Shown here one piece after another: positions 1 to 7,688 of a DNA stretch of 19,709 nucleotides (its first letter is position 1; each line of letters begins with the position of its first letter). The stretch comes from JBLNCE01 sp050260415 (GTDB lineage: Bacteria; Bacillota; UBA4882; JAAYXC01): NCBI GenBank assembly GCA_050260415.1, contig JBLNCE010000073.1, positions 1-19,709 on the forward strand, read 5' to 3'. Below the pieces are notes generated by a model, which was not told the origin of the DNA, searched no databases, and saw only the letters and a program-made list of their open reading frames with translations. The position numbers and the translations under genes are program-made.

Positions 1-4
1 GGGG

Positions 5-1090
<1,086 letters not shown>

Positions 1091-1170
1091 GGTCAAGGTC
1101 ATAGGGCCGCCGGCGTGTTCGCTGGTTCCGTGGACCTGGTTGCATATCCCCGGCCTCCCGCAAGATCCGG

Positions 1171-1176
1171 TATAAT
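1171..1176 (+). promoter_or_regulatory. Possible -10 element upstream of the MATE gene
   Basis: A perfect TATAAT lies 51 bases before the chosen ATG. No good -35 hexamer sits at the normal distance; TTGCAT at 1140-1145 is 25 bp away, which is too far. The position is right for a promoter giving a short leader, but the evidence is the hexamer alone. Confidence 0.3.
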
Positions 1177-1227
1177 GAATGGGTGTCAGCGGGTAAGCAA
1201 AATCCAGAAGTAGAACGGAGATCGTGC

Positions 1228-2661
1228 ATGGATCGCGCCAAACGCCTCGGCGAAGAAGGAATCCCCCGACTGCTATTACGGTTTTCCCTGCCGGCCATCG
1301 TCGGCACTTTGGTCAACGCCCTCTATAATGTGGTCGATCGGATCTTCATCGGCAACGGCGTCGGTTCGCTCGCCTTGGCCGGCGCGACCATCGGCTTTCC
1401 GATCATGATCGTCACCATGGCCTTCGGCATGCTCATCGGCATCGGCGCCAACGCGCTGATCTCCATCCGGCTCGGCCAAGACCGCAAGGACGAGGCCGAA
1501 CACATCATGGGCAACGCCGCGGTTCTGCTCCTCGGGATCTCGCTGTTCCTCTCCGCCTTGGGGGTGGTCTTCCTCGAGCCGCTCCTGAAACTCTTCGGGG
1601 CGAGTCCCGATGTATTGCCCTACGCCCGCGATTATCTCCGCATCATTCTCTGGGGCGCGGTCTTCCAGACCATCGGCTTCGGCATGAACAACTTCATCCG
1701 CGCCGAGGGCAATCCGTTCATCGCCATGCTCACCATGCTGATCGGCGCCGTCCTCAACACGATCCTGGATCCGCTCTTCATCATCGGCTTCGGTTGGGGC
1801 GTCAAGGGAGCCGCCTGGGCCACCATTCTCTCGCAGGCGGCGGCCGCCGCCTGGGTGCTCTACCATTTTTTCAGCGGCCGGAGCAGCCTTCGTCTGCGCC
1901 CAAACAACCTGCGGCTCAACCCCGCGATCGTCCGGGGGATCTTGGCCATCGGGTCCGCGCCGTTCCTGATGCAACTGGCGGCCAGCGTACTCCATGCCCT
2001 GCTCAACCGGTCATTGGTCAGGTACGGTGGTGATGTCGCCATCTCCGCCATGGGCGTGGTCATGAGCATCCTCATGGTGATACTCCTGCCGGTGATCGGC
2101 ATCAGCCAGGGAGCGCAACCCATCATCGGCTTCAACTACGGCGCCCGCAAATACGACCGGGTCAAGCGGACTTTGAAACTGGCGATCTCGGCCGCCACGG
2201 CCGTCGTCAGCCTGGGCTATATCGCCGTGATGCTCATGCCCGAAGCCTTGGTGGCCGCCTTTAACCCCGGCGACCCGAAGCTCATCGCAATGGGCGCCCG
2301 CGCCTTGCGCACCTTCATGCTGGTCCTGCCCGTGGTCGGTTTCCAGATCATTGGCGCCAACTACTTCCAGGCCGTAAGTAAGCCCAAACAAGCCATGATC
2401 CTGAATCTCTCGCGCCAGGTGCTGATCCTGATCCCAGCCCTGCTCATCCTCCCGCGCTTCCTGGGCCTGCAGGGCGTGCTCATCGCGGGCCCCATCGCCG
2501 ACCTGTCCTCGGCGCTCATCACCGGGCTCTGGCTCTGGTTCGAGCTCAAGCGCCTCGGCCGGGATCATGCGCAAACCCTCGAACAACCGGCCCTCCACCC
2601 GGAAGGATCCGTGGATCTGGATGATTCAGCGCCCGCGTTGGCCGGGGCGGTAAAGGAATAG
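1228..2661 (+). CDS. MATE-family multidrug/sodium antiporter
   Basis: A polytopic membrane exporter of the MATE (NorM/DinF-like) family, which expels cationic drugs or metabolites in exchange for sodium or protons. About twelve hydrophobic segments fill the protein in two similar halves. Family features include the early segment with PAIVGTLVNALYNVVDRIFIG, here shifted by one residue in the start, and the mid-protein GISQGAQPIIGFNYGA stretch opening the second half. The ATG at 1228 is preferred because GGAG at 1217-1220 lies seven bases before it; an in-frame GTG at 1183 would add 15 residues with no clear ribosome-binding site. At 477 residues it has normal family length. The last 40 residues are a charged cytoplasmic tail. 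The substrate cannot be told from sequence. Confidence 0.92.
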   Translation: MDRAKRLGEEGIPRLLLRFSLPAIVGTLVNALYNVVDRIFIGNGVGSLALAGATIGFPIMIVTMAFGMLIGIGANALISIRLGQDRKDEAEHIMGNAAVLLLGISLFLSALGVVFLEPLLKLFGASPDVLPYARDYLRIILWGAVFQTIGFGMNNFIRAEGNPFIAMLTMLIGAVLNTILDPLFIIGFGWGVKGAAWATILSQAAAAAWVLYHFFSGRSSLRLRPNNLRLNPAIVRGILAIGSAPFLMQLAASVLHALLNRSLVRYGGDVAISAMGVVMSILMVILLPVIGISQGAQPIIGFNYGARKYDRVKRTLKLAISAATAVVSLGYIAVMLMPEALVAAFNPGDPKLIAMGARALRTFMLVLPVVGFQIIGANYFQAVSKPKQAMILNLSRQVLILIPALLILPRFLGLQGVLIAGPIADLSSALITGLWLWFELKRLGRDHAQTLEQPALHPEGSVDLDDSAPALAGAVKE

Positions 2662-2741
2662 ATCGGCTCCCAAGCAAGCAGGACGTGACTTAAGATAGCA
2701 CGAACCATCCGCCTCATAGGCTTCTCGAAAAACCCCGGTCC

Positions 2742-2770
2742 TTGACATCCCCGTCCACCCTGTTCATAAT
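2742..2770 (+). promoter_or_regulatory. Sigma-A-type promoter of the Phd-Uma2 gene
   Basis: TTGACA at 2742-2747 and CATAAT at 2765-2770 are separated by exactly 17 bp, an almost consensus housekeeping promoter. It points to the gene starting at 2807 and predicts a transcript start near 2777 with a leader of about 30 bases. It is the best-matched constitutive promoter in the left half of the window. Confidence 0.75.
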
Positions 2771-2774
2771 AATA

Positions 2775-2800
2775 TTAGCCAATATATTAAACTTAGCTAA
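2775..2800 (+). promoter_or_regulatory. Candidate autoregulatory operator (paired TTAGCYAA boxes)
   Basis: Two related octamers, TTAGCCAA at 2775-2782 and TTAGCTAA at 2793-2800, lie 18 bp apart between the -10 box and the start codon. The second is a perfect palindrome and the first differs by one base. The outer TTAGC and GCTAA also form an inverted repeat. Phd/YefM antitoxins bind short palindromes at this position to repress their own promoter, and the downstream gene begins with such a domain. The operator role is inferred. Confidence 0.5.
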
Positions 2801-2806
2801 GATTGG

Positions 2807-3553
2807 ATGAGCCGAATGGAAGTGACCTCGACTGAGGCGCAGAACAACTTCGGCACCTATTTGAAGCTTGCCCGGGTGGAAGAGGTATACATCACCCGTA
2901 ACGGCAAGCGGATCGCCGTGCTCAAATACTGGGAGGAACCTCGCGCCAAAGCGCCAAAGGCCGCCGAAGGCGCAGTCGCCTATAATGCGGAGCGTCCGCG
3001 CATGACCGCCGAGGAATTCCGTAAACTTTCGGAAGTAAGCGATGCACGCTATGAATATATCGATGGCGAGGTCTATCAGTTGGCCTCGCCGTCATGGGAA
3101 CATCAACGAATTGTCCTGGAAATTGCCTACCGTATCCAGGAATGGTCGCGGGGCAGAAAGTGCCAACCCGTCACCGCACCCTTCGAGGTTACCCTCTTCA
3201 AGGAGGAACAGGAGAATATCGTTCAGCCCGACATCCTGGTCGTCTGCGATCCGGAAAACATCGACGACCGCGGCCGGTATACCGGCGTACCTTCCATGGT
3301 GGTGGAGGTGCTCTCGGAATCGACGCGCAGTAAGGATATGTTCAAGAAAATGCAGGTCTATATGGCTGGCGGGGTCGGCGAGTATTGGCTCGTCAACCCG
3401 GCGAATCGGGAGATCTATATTTACACGTTCGCCTCCGGCGAGATCCGCGATTACCGCGTCTTCAAAGGGGCGGAGACGGCCGCCTCCGCGGTGCTGGAGA
3501 AACTGGCGGTGCCGCTGGCGCAGGTGTTCGCGGAGGATATGAGGGAGAAATAG
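2807..3553 (+). CDS. Phd/YefM antitoxin-like N-terminus fused to a Uma2 (PD-(D/E)XK-like) domain
   Basis: Two domains are joined in one 248-residue protein. Residues 1-45 match the Phd/YefM DNA-binding fold: the STEAQNNFG helix at 8-16, then YITRNGKRIAVLKYWE. After a short linker rich in Ala and Lys, residues 65-245 are a Uma2 domain: YEYIDGEVYQL near 82-92, EH at 98-99, QPDILVV at 140-146, VVEVLSEST at 165-173 and GEYWLVNP at 191-198. The D142, E167 and nearby lysines fit a PD-(D/E)XK nuclease-like centre; biochemical activity of Uma2 proteins is not established. Upstream is a strong promoter with operator-like boxes. The ribosome-binding site before ATG 2807 is weak, so the level of translation may be low. 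The fusion is unusual because Phd domains normally pair with a separate toxin gene. No toxin gene follows. Confidence 0.85.
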   Translation: MSRMEVTSTEAQNNFGTYLKLARVEEVYITRNGKRIAVLKYWEEPRAKAPKAAEGAVAYNAERPRMTAEEFRKLSEVSDARYEYIDGEVYQLASPSWEHQRIVLEIAYRIQEWSRGRKCQPVTAPFEVTLFKEEQENIVQPDILVVCDPENIDDRGRYTGVPSMVVEVLSESTRSKDMFKKMQVYMAGGVGEYWLVNPANREIYIYTFASGEIRDYRVFKGAETAASAVLEKLAVPLAQVFAEDMREK

Positions 3554-3678
3554 GCGGCTGTCCCCGGCGGGTGTTTCGTGGTCCCTCGATGCCCTCTCTC
3601 CCCTTATGTTGCGTCCATTCCCTCCGCCAACGGCGTGGCCTGGATGTGCCACTCAAGATCGGTCACGGTTTTCATCTC

Positions 3679-4418
3679 TTATCGCAAGAGCATAATCCCC
3701 AAGACGATCAGGGCCAGATAGAGCCCCCGCTCAAACTGCCGCGCCGGCACCCGCGCCGCGAGCCGGCCCCCCAGCATCATCGCCCCAATTACCACGGGGA
3801 GCGAGAGCCCGAACAGCCGCCAGACCCGTGTCGTCCAGAGTCCAGCCAGGCCCTGGCTTGCCGTAACCACCAGGCTGATCGGCAACAGACAGCCCTGCAG
3901 AGTTGCTCGAAACTGCGCCGGGGGCCAGCGCCGCAGGGTGCCATAGAGGATGACGGGCGGGCCGCCGACATTGTAAGCACCGCCGAGGATCCCCGCCAAG
4001 AAGCCGAGGCCGTACGCCCAGAAGGATGTGACAGCGTCCCCAAGTTTGGGCGGAAGAGATTATGGAGACCAACCGCGATCAGCACCACACCCAAGACCAC
4101 CGTGACACCGTGCGGCGGCAAGTGGCGCACTCCCAGCACCCCCAGGGGGATGCCGCAGACCGCCGCGCCGATGAGGGGCAGCGCCGCGCGGAAGTCGATG
4201 GCGCGCCGGTTTTGATAGAGCATGAGGCCCGTCAGGCTCAAGGCGACGAGCCCCATCAGGGGCGCGGCGAGGCGGATGCCGAGGAGGAGCGTGAGCAGGG
4301 GCATGGCCAGCAGGACGTCGGCGAAACCAAGGGTGGCCTTGAGCAAGGCGGCGCCAAAGAGAATCAGCAAAGTGGGCGCGACCATGTGGGCGGTTGGTTC
4401 CAAACGTAAAGCCTCCAT
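3679..4418 (-). pseudogene. TauE/SafE-family permease, split by a -1 frameshift
   Basis: This is a sulfite/sulfonate exporter-like membrane permease of the TauE/SafE family. The first half, from ATG 4418 (or ATG 4385), has the typical start TLLILFGAALLKATLGFAD and ends near HNLFRP. The second half is in another frame: WAYGLGFLAGILGGAYNVGG, followed by three more membrane segments to the TAA at 3679. The two halves together give about 246 residues, the family's normal length, with nothing missing. The frames change within 4037-4050, where the minus strand reads CGC CCA AAC TTG GGG. Without a shift, translation would run on in a frame with no family resemblance and stop at 3789. One lost C, an assembly error, or a programmed -1 slip at C_CCA_AAC all explain it. 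Ribosome-binding sites before both candidate starts are weak. Confidence 0.75.
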
Positions 4419-4658
4419 AATGTAATGCCGGCACCCTGTCGGGTAGAACCGCGTCGCGTTACCCTTCTTTCCCCGCCGGATAACCATCCCCGACATCAGG
4501 CCGCCGTCATTATGGAAACTGTCGAGCGCTTGCATTTCCTCTTCCGTGCAGCCGAGAAGAACTTGATCTCCGCGTCGCGCTTGAACGAATCGACGGTGCG
4601 GATCGCGGCGACCAGCCGGGCGGGGCGCAAGGCGATCCTCCCTCGGCTCCACATGCGC
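4419..4658. other. Gap between the TauE-like gene and the Fpg-like gene
   Basis: These 240 bases hold no gene I can support. On the minus strand an open frame reaches from the TauE start back to a GTG at 4652, but it has no clear ribosome-binding site and its translation resembles nothing I recognise. It could be leader sequence or decayed coding DNA. Confidence 0.4.
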
Positions 4659-5555
4659 TTACCGGCCTATCCGTTCCAGTTCCTCAATGGTCCTGGGCCA
4701 GTCGTCTCTCAAGAGGCGCGAGAGGGAGCGATCCGCAAGGATCCGGCCGCCGGTCTGGCAACCGGGGCAATAGTTCGCCTCGTTCTCCGCGTAGACGATC
4801 CGCTGCACCGGCGCGCCGCAGACGGGACAGGGTCGGCGGTACTTGCCGTGCACGGCCATCTCGGGCCTAAAGGCGGTCACTTTTTCCGGAAATCCCGCGC
4901 CCGCCTCGTCCCGGAGGCGGACGATCCATTCGTTCAGCACCGCCGCGGCGGCCTCGTGCAGCGCCGAGATCTCGGCCTCCGTCAGTCCGCCCGTCTGCTT
5001 GAACGGGGACAGCCGCGCCCGGTGCAGGATCTCGTCCGAGTAGGCGTTGCCGATCCCGTCCACGATCGTTGGGTCGGTCAAGGCCCGCTTGAGCGTGCGG
5101 TTCTCCCGGCGCAGCGCGGCGCCCAAAGTCTCGGGCGAGGCTTGCCGCACGTCCACCCCGCCGCGGTCAAAGGCGGCGAGCGCCTCCGCTCCGGCGACGA
5201 GGTGCAGGGAGGCGCGGCGCTTGGAGCCGGCCTCGGTGAGGAGGAGGGTGCCCGCGGCGAAGTCGAACGCCAGGAGGCCCGCTTGCTTGGGGATGGCCGA
5301 TCCTGATGGGCGCCAGTGCAGGCGGCCCGCGATCATCAGGTGGATCACGGCGTGGAGGTCGCCCTCAAAGCGCATGACGATACGTTTGCCGATCCGCCCG
5401 GCGTCCTGGAGGATTCGGCCTTTGAACTCAACGGGCTGAGGCGCCACGGTCCGCAGGACGAAGGGATTGGCGAGACGGATCGATTCCAAACGCTGCCCCT
5501 GGGCCAGCGCGCGCAGGCGCTCGACGTAGATGGTGATATCGGGCAGTTCGGGCAT
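4659..5555 (-). CDS. mutM: Formamidopyrimidine-DNA glycosylase (Fpg/MutM-like), variant zinc finger
   Basis: A base-excision repair enzyme that removes oxidised purines and cuts the abasic site. The ATG at 5555 is chosen because it gives the invariant MPELPD start, with Pro2 as the Schiff-base nucleophile and Glu3 as acid. Lys57 in GRIGKRIV is the conserved beta-strand lysine. The helix-two-turn-helix region includes GIGNAYSDEILH at about 167-178. A C-x2-C-x16-C-x2-C zinc finger uses Cys243, 246, 263 and 266. Two oddities are seen: the arginine normally found a few residues before the third cysteine is absent (ENEANY instead), and about 30 residues follow the finger, where classical Fpg proteins stop soon after CQ. 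It may belong to an Fpg subfamily with a shifted lesion preference. It is divergent to the regulator at 5803. Confidence 0.88.
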   Translation of the reverse strand: MPELPDITIYVERLRALAQGQRLESIRLANPFVLRTVAPQPVEFKGRILQDAGRIGKRIVMRFEGDLHAVIHLMIAGRLHWRPSGSAIPKQAGLLAFDFAAGTLLLTEAGSKRRASLHLVAGAEALAAFDRGGVDVRQASPETLGAALRRENRTLKRALTDPTIVDGIGNAYSDEILHRARLSPFKQTGGLTEAEISALHEAAAAVLNEWIVRLRDEAGAGFPEKVTAFRPEMAVHGKYRRPCPVCGAPVQRIVYAENEANYCPGCQTGGRILADRSLSRLLRDDWPRTIEELERIGR

Positions 5556-5604
5556 GGGTGATGCACCGCCCTTTCCGCACGGTTTTCGTACGTGAAACGC
5601 GTTA

Positions 5605-5618
5605 TCCGTAGGGGCGGG
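5605..5618 (+). repeat. Copy 1 of a 14-bp GTAGGGGCGGG-type intergenic repeat
   Basis: TCCGTAGGGGCGGG here is repeated exactly at 5717-5730, 112 bp further on, both in the gap between two divergent genes. This copy is followed by a small GGGG-TCT-CCCC hairpin (5616-5626). Similar GTAGGGGCGGGTTTC elements are known as dispersed intergenic repeats in many bacteria; that link is from memory. Confidence 0.5.
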
Positions 5619-5716
5619 GTCTCCCCGACCCAATGCACCCGTCACCGATTACCCGATCCAATCAAACCAAACATACCGCCCTGATGTCAAGGCAAGATTT
5701 CCATGAGATGGCATCG

Positions 5717-5730
5717 TCCGTAGGGGCGGG
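5717..5730 (+). repeat. Copy 2 of a 14-bp GTAGGGGCGGG-type intergenic repeat
   Basis: Exact second copy of the 14-bp word at 5605-5618, followed here by TTTCCTGAAC rather than a hairpin. It ends 21 bp before the -35 box of the next gene's promoter. Confidence 0.5.
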
Positions 5731-5751
5731 TTTCCTGAACAAAACTTTCGC

Positions 5752-5782
5752 TTGACTCTGACGTAACGTCAGGGTTTAAGAT
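5752..5782 (+). promoter_or_regulatory. MerR-type promoter with 19-bp spacer and internal palindrome
   Basis: TTGACT at 5752-5757 and TAAGAT at 5777-5782 are 19 bp apart, longer than the usual 17 and the hallmark of promoters that MerR-family activators untwist. The spacer holds a perfect 7-1-7 inverted repeat, CTGACGTAACGTCAG (5758-5772). The gene that follows encodes a MerR regulator, so autoregulation is strongly suggested. The predicted transcript starts only about 14 bases before the ATG. Confidence 0.85.
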
Positions 5783-5802
5783 GAGCATGGGAGGTGACGG
5801 AA

Positions 5803-6567
5803 ATGCCATACAAGGTCAAGGAAGTGGCCGATCTGGCGGGAATCAGCGTGCGCGCGCTGCATCATTACGACCGGATCGGGCTCTTGAAGCCGGAGGCGGT
5901 CACTCCGTCCGGGTACCGGCATTACTCAGACCGTGACCTCCAGCGGTTACAGCAGATCCTCTTCTTCAAGGAGATCGGCTTCGACCTGGACGAGATCCGG
6001 GAGATCCTCGACCGGCCCGACTTTGACCGGGGCCGCGCCTTGCGGGCCCACAGGGAGTTGCTCACGGAGAAGAAACGGCGGCTGGAAGAGATCATCCGGA
6101 CGGTGGACAAGACATTGCGCGCGATGGAGGGAGGATGCCCGATGGAGAAAAAAGAGATGTTCGAGGGCTTCGATCTGGCGGAGATCGAGAAACACCAGGC
6201 CAAGTACGCCGACGAGGTGCGCCGCAAGTACGACCCGAAAGTCGTGGCGGAATGCGAGCGGAAGACCGCCAAGTATACCAAGGCGGACTGGGCGGCCATC
6301 ATGGCCAAGAGCGGCGAGATCTATCGGCGGATCGCCGACCGCATGGACCGGGGGCCGTACGATCCGGAAGTGCAGGCTACCGTGGCGGAATGGCGCCAAC
6401 ACATCACGGACAGCTTCTACGACTGCACGCCGGAGATCTTCCGGGGCTTGGGGGATCTGTACGTGGACGACCACCGCTTTACGGAGAGTATCGATAAGAT
6501 CCGGCCCGGATTGGCCGCGTTCCTCCGGGAGGCGATGCACATCCACTGCGATAGGCTGGGGAAATGA
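5803..6567 (+). CDS. MerR-family transcriptional regulator with TipAS ligand-binding domain
   Basis: A ligand-responsive activator related to TipAL. The N-terminus is a winged-helix MerR domain (residues 1-70: KVKEVADLAGISVRALHHYD, then GLLKPE and GYRHYSD). A long charged helix at about 75-115 would form the dimer coiled coil. Residues 125-250 are a TipAS domain, with FYDCTPEIFRGLG, LYVDDHRFTESIDK and GLAAFLREA. TipAS domains bind thiopeptides and other drug-like molecules. ATG 5803 is preferred over GTG 5794 because GGAGGTGA (5790-5797) ends five bases before it and would overlap the GTG. The upstream 19-bp-spacer promoter suggests self-activation. No obvious target gene lies beside it; the MATE pump 3 kb away is only a possible target. 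Confidence 0.93.
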   Translation: MPYKVKEVADLAGISVRALHHYDRIGLLKPEAVTPSGYRHYSDRDLQRLQQILFFKEIGFDLDEIREILDRPDFDRGRALRAHRELLTEKKRRLEEIIRTVDKTLRAMEGGCPMEKKEMFEGFDLAEIEKHQAKYADEVRRKYDPKVVAECERKTAKYTKADWAAIMAKSGEIYRRIADRMDRGPYDPEVQATVAEWRQHITDSFYDCTPEIFRGLGDLYVDDHRFTESIDKIRPGLAAFLREAMHIHCDRLGK

Positions 6568-6570
6568 GGA

Positions 6571-6611
6571 GAGGCGGGAGATACCCGCCTCCGATGGATT
6601 AGCAGTTTTTT
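6571..6611 (+). terminator. Probable intrinsic terminator after the MerR gene
   Basis: A perfect 8-bp stem, GAGGCGGG (6571-6578) with CCCGCCTC (6584-6591), closes a 5-base loop four bases after the MerR stop codon. Six T residues follow at 6606-6611, but 14 bases separate them from the stem, further than ideal. The hairpin also faces the end of the convergent minus-strand genes. Confidence 0.5.
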
Positions 6612-7158
6612 ATTCTCCAATTAGAAAAGTAAACTCCTGGTCTTTTTTCTCATAGAGAACTTTGTTTTCACTGATTATTAAAAGTCCTCCTTTCACAACC
6701 GGTTCATCATAAGGTACAAGCCAATAATCTCCATCATCTACTGGTAAGAATTCTCCTTCGAATTTTATTGTTCCTAATGGTGTATTGTTCGCTATAGCTT
6801 TAATGTATTTTTGATCAATATTGAAATAATCAGAACGACAGAAATTCATGTACTTAACATCGTCAATTTTCTTTAACAAAAAAGTAATGCTATTAACGCG
6901 CGTCTTATCTTCCTGTAACTGAACTTTAAAACATTCTATTGTGAAATCATTAATAATTAACTCGATCTTTGGCGAATATGCACCCTCAAGTCCTACTAGA
7001 TCGGGAACCTTTTGATCAATCTTTTTGAGTGATATACCAGCTTTATCAATTATCTCACTATCTTTAATAGATTTAATATAAATCACAACTATCATGGTAA
7101 TCGAAATAATTATTAAGGCCCCAAGAACTAAGTAAATAATTAACTTATTCTTAATCAT
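6610..7158 (-). CDS. AT-rich membrane-anchored protein of unknown function
   Basis: I do not recognise this protein. One strong membrane segment lies at residues 4-25 (KLIIYLVLGALIIISITMIV), followed by a short basic stretch and a soluble domain of about 150 residues, probably outside the cell. ATG 7158 is preferred because GGGGAG sits seven bases upstream; TTG 7179 and ATG 7173 are in-frame alternatives. The gene is clearly AT-rich, unlike the GC-rich DNA on its right beyond 7700 and left before 6600. It is the last gene of the minus-strand series, 38 bp after the M15 peptidase frame. In polymorphic-toxin loci a small membrane protein in this position is often the immunity partner. That role is inferred from position only. 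Confidence 0.65.
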   Translation of the reverse strand: MIKNKLIIYLVLGALIIISITMIVVIYIKSIKDSEIIDKAGISLKKIDQKVPDLVGLEGAYSPKIELIINDFTIECFKVQLQEDKTRVNSITFLLKKIDDVKYMNFCRSDYFNIDQKYIKAIANNTPLGTIKFEGEFLPVDDGDYWLVPYDEPVVKGGLLIISENKVLYEKKDQEFTFLIGE

Positions 7159-7196
7159 ATTTTTACTCCCCATTTTCAATTAAAATCCATTTGAAT

Positions 7197-7688
7197 TTAG
7201 CAAAATCTTGCTCCCCCACTTAAGTAGCTTACACTGTTTCTAGCTATCATATCAGACCTTGAAGAATAACCCAGAGTCCTATAATTATAATATCCAAAAT
7301 GAACTATATCTGCTGGGCCTTGCCAAGAAAACCCACATTGTCTTGCAATCTCAATGACATCATTTTGTTTATCAGAGTCGATTGCGTCCATATTTAAATC
7401 AAATGCAGATCCCATACAATGCGTAACAGTACTATGATTGACCACAATATTAGTGCCCCATAATCCATGATCATTCATTTTTGCGACATTTTCTTCGCTT
7501 CTTTCTCTAATATGTAATGTTTGGCAAAAATATAACCCACTAACCCCTGACGACAAGTTTAACCAGACAGAACAATACAACCAACATATCAATAATATAA
7601 GCTAATAGCTTTTCTCTACGAGAAGTCTTAAGAAAACTCCAACATTAGCCACCACCAACACTAGAACAAACAATATAATCTCATACAT
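7197..7688 (-). pseudogene. M15 (VanY-like) D-Ala-D-Ala peptidase domain, interrupted by one in-frame TAG
   Basis: The open part (7592-7197) carries the M15 zinc-peptidase signature: HCMGSAFDL, matching H-x2-G-x-A-x-D, then GFSW and DIVHFGY with the D-x2-H pair. Such enzymes cut peptidoglycan peptides. No good start is found for this part alone. Reading further upstream in the same frame gives 28 codons from ATG 7688 (MYEIILFVLVLVVANVGVFL and eight more), then TAG at 7604-7602, then LILLICWLYCSVW running straight into the peptidase. Ignoring the TAG gives about 160 residues with two membrane segments and an outside catalytic domain, which looks like a sensible whole protein. The 28-codon part overlaps the end of the RHS gene. 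Either the gene is inactivated by one base change, or the TAG is suppressed, or a 28-residue hydrophobic peptide is made separately. Confidence 0.6.

Noticed and set aside
4419..4652. N-terminal extension of the TauE-like gene or a small separate gene
   Set aside because: The frame is open but has no good start signal, and the translation is not hydrophobic or similar to any family known to me.
4425..5306. A 293-codon plus-strand frame across the Fpg-like gene
   Set aside because: The minus strand encodes a complete Fpg with catalytic residues and a zinc finger; the plus-strand translation has no family features.
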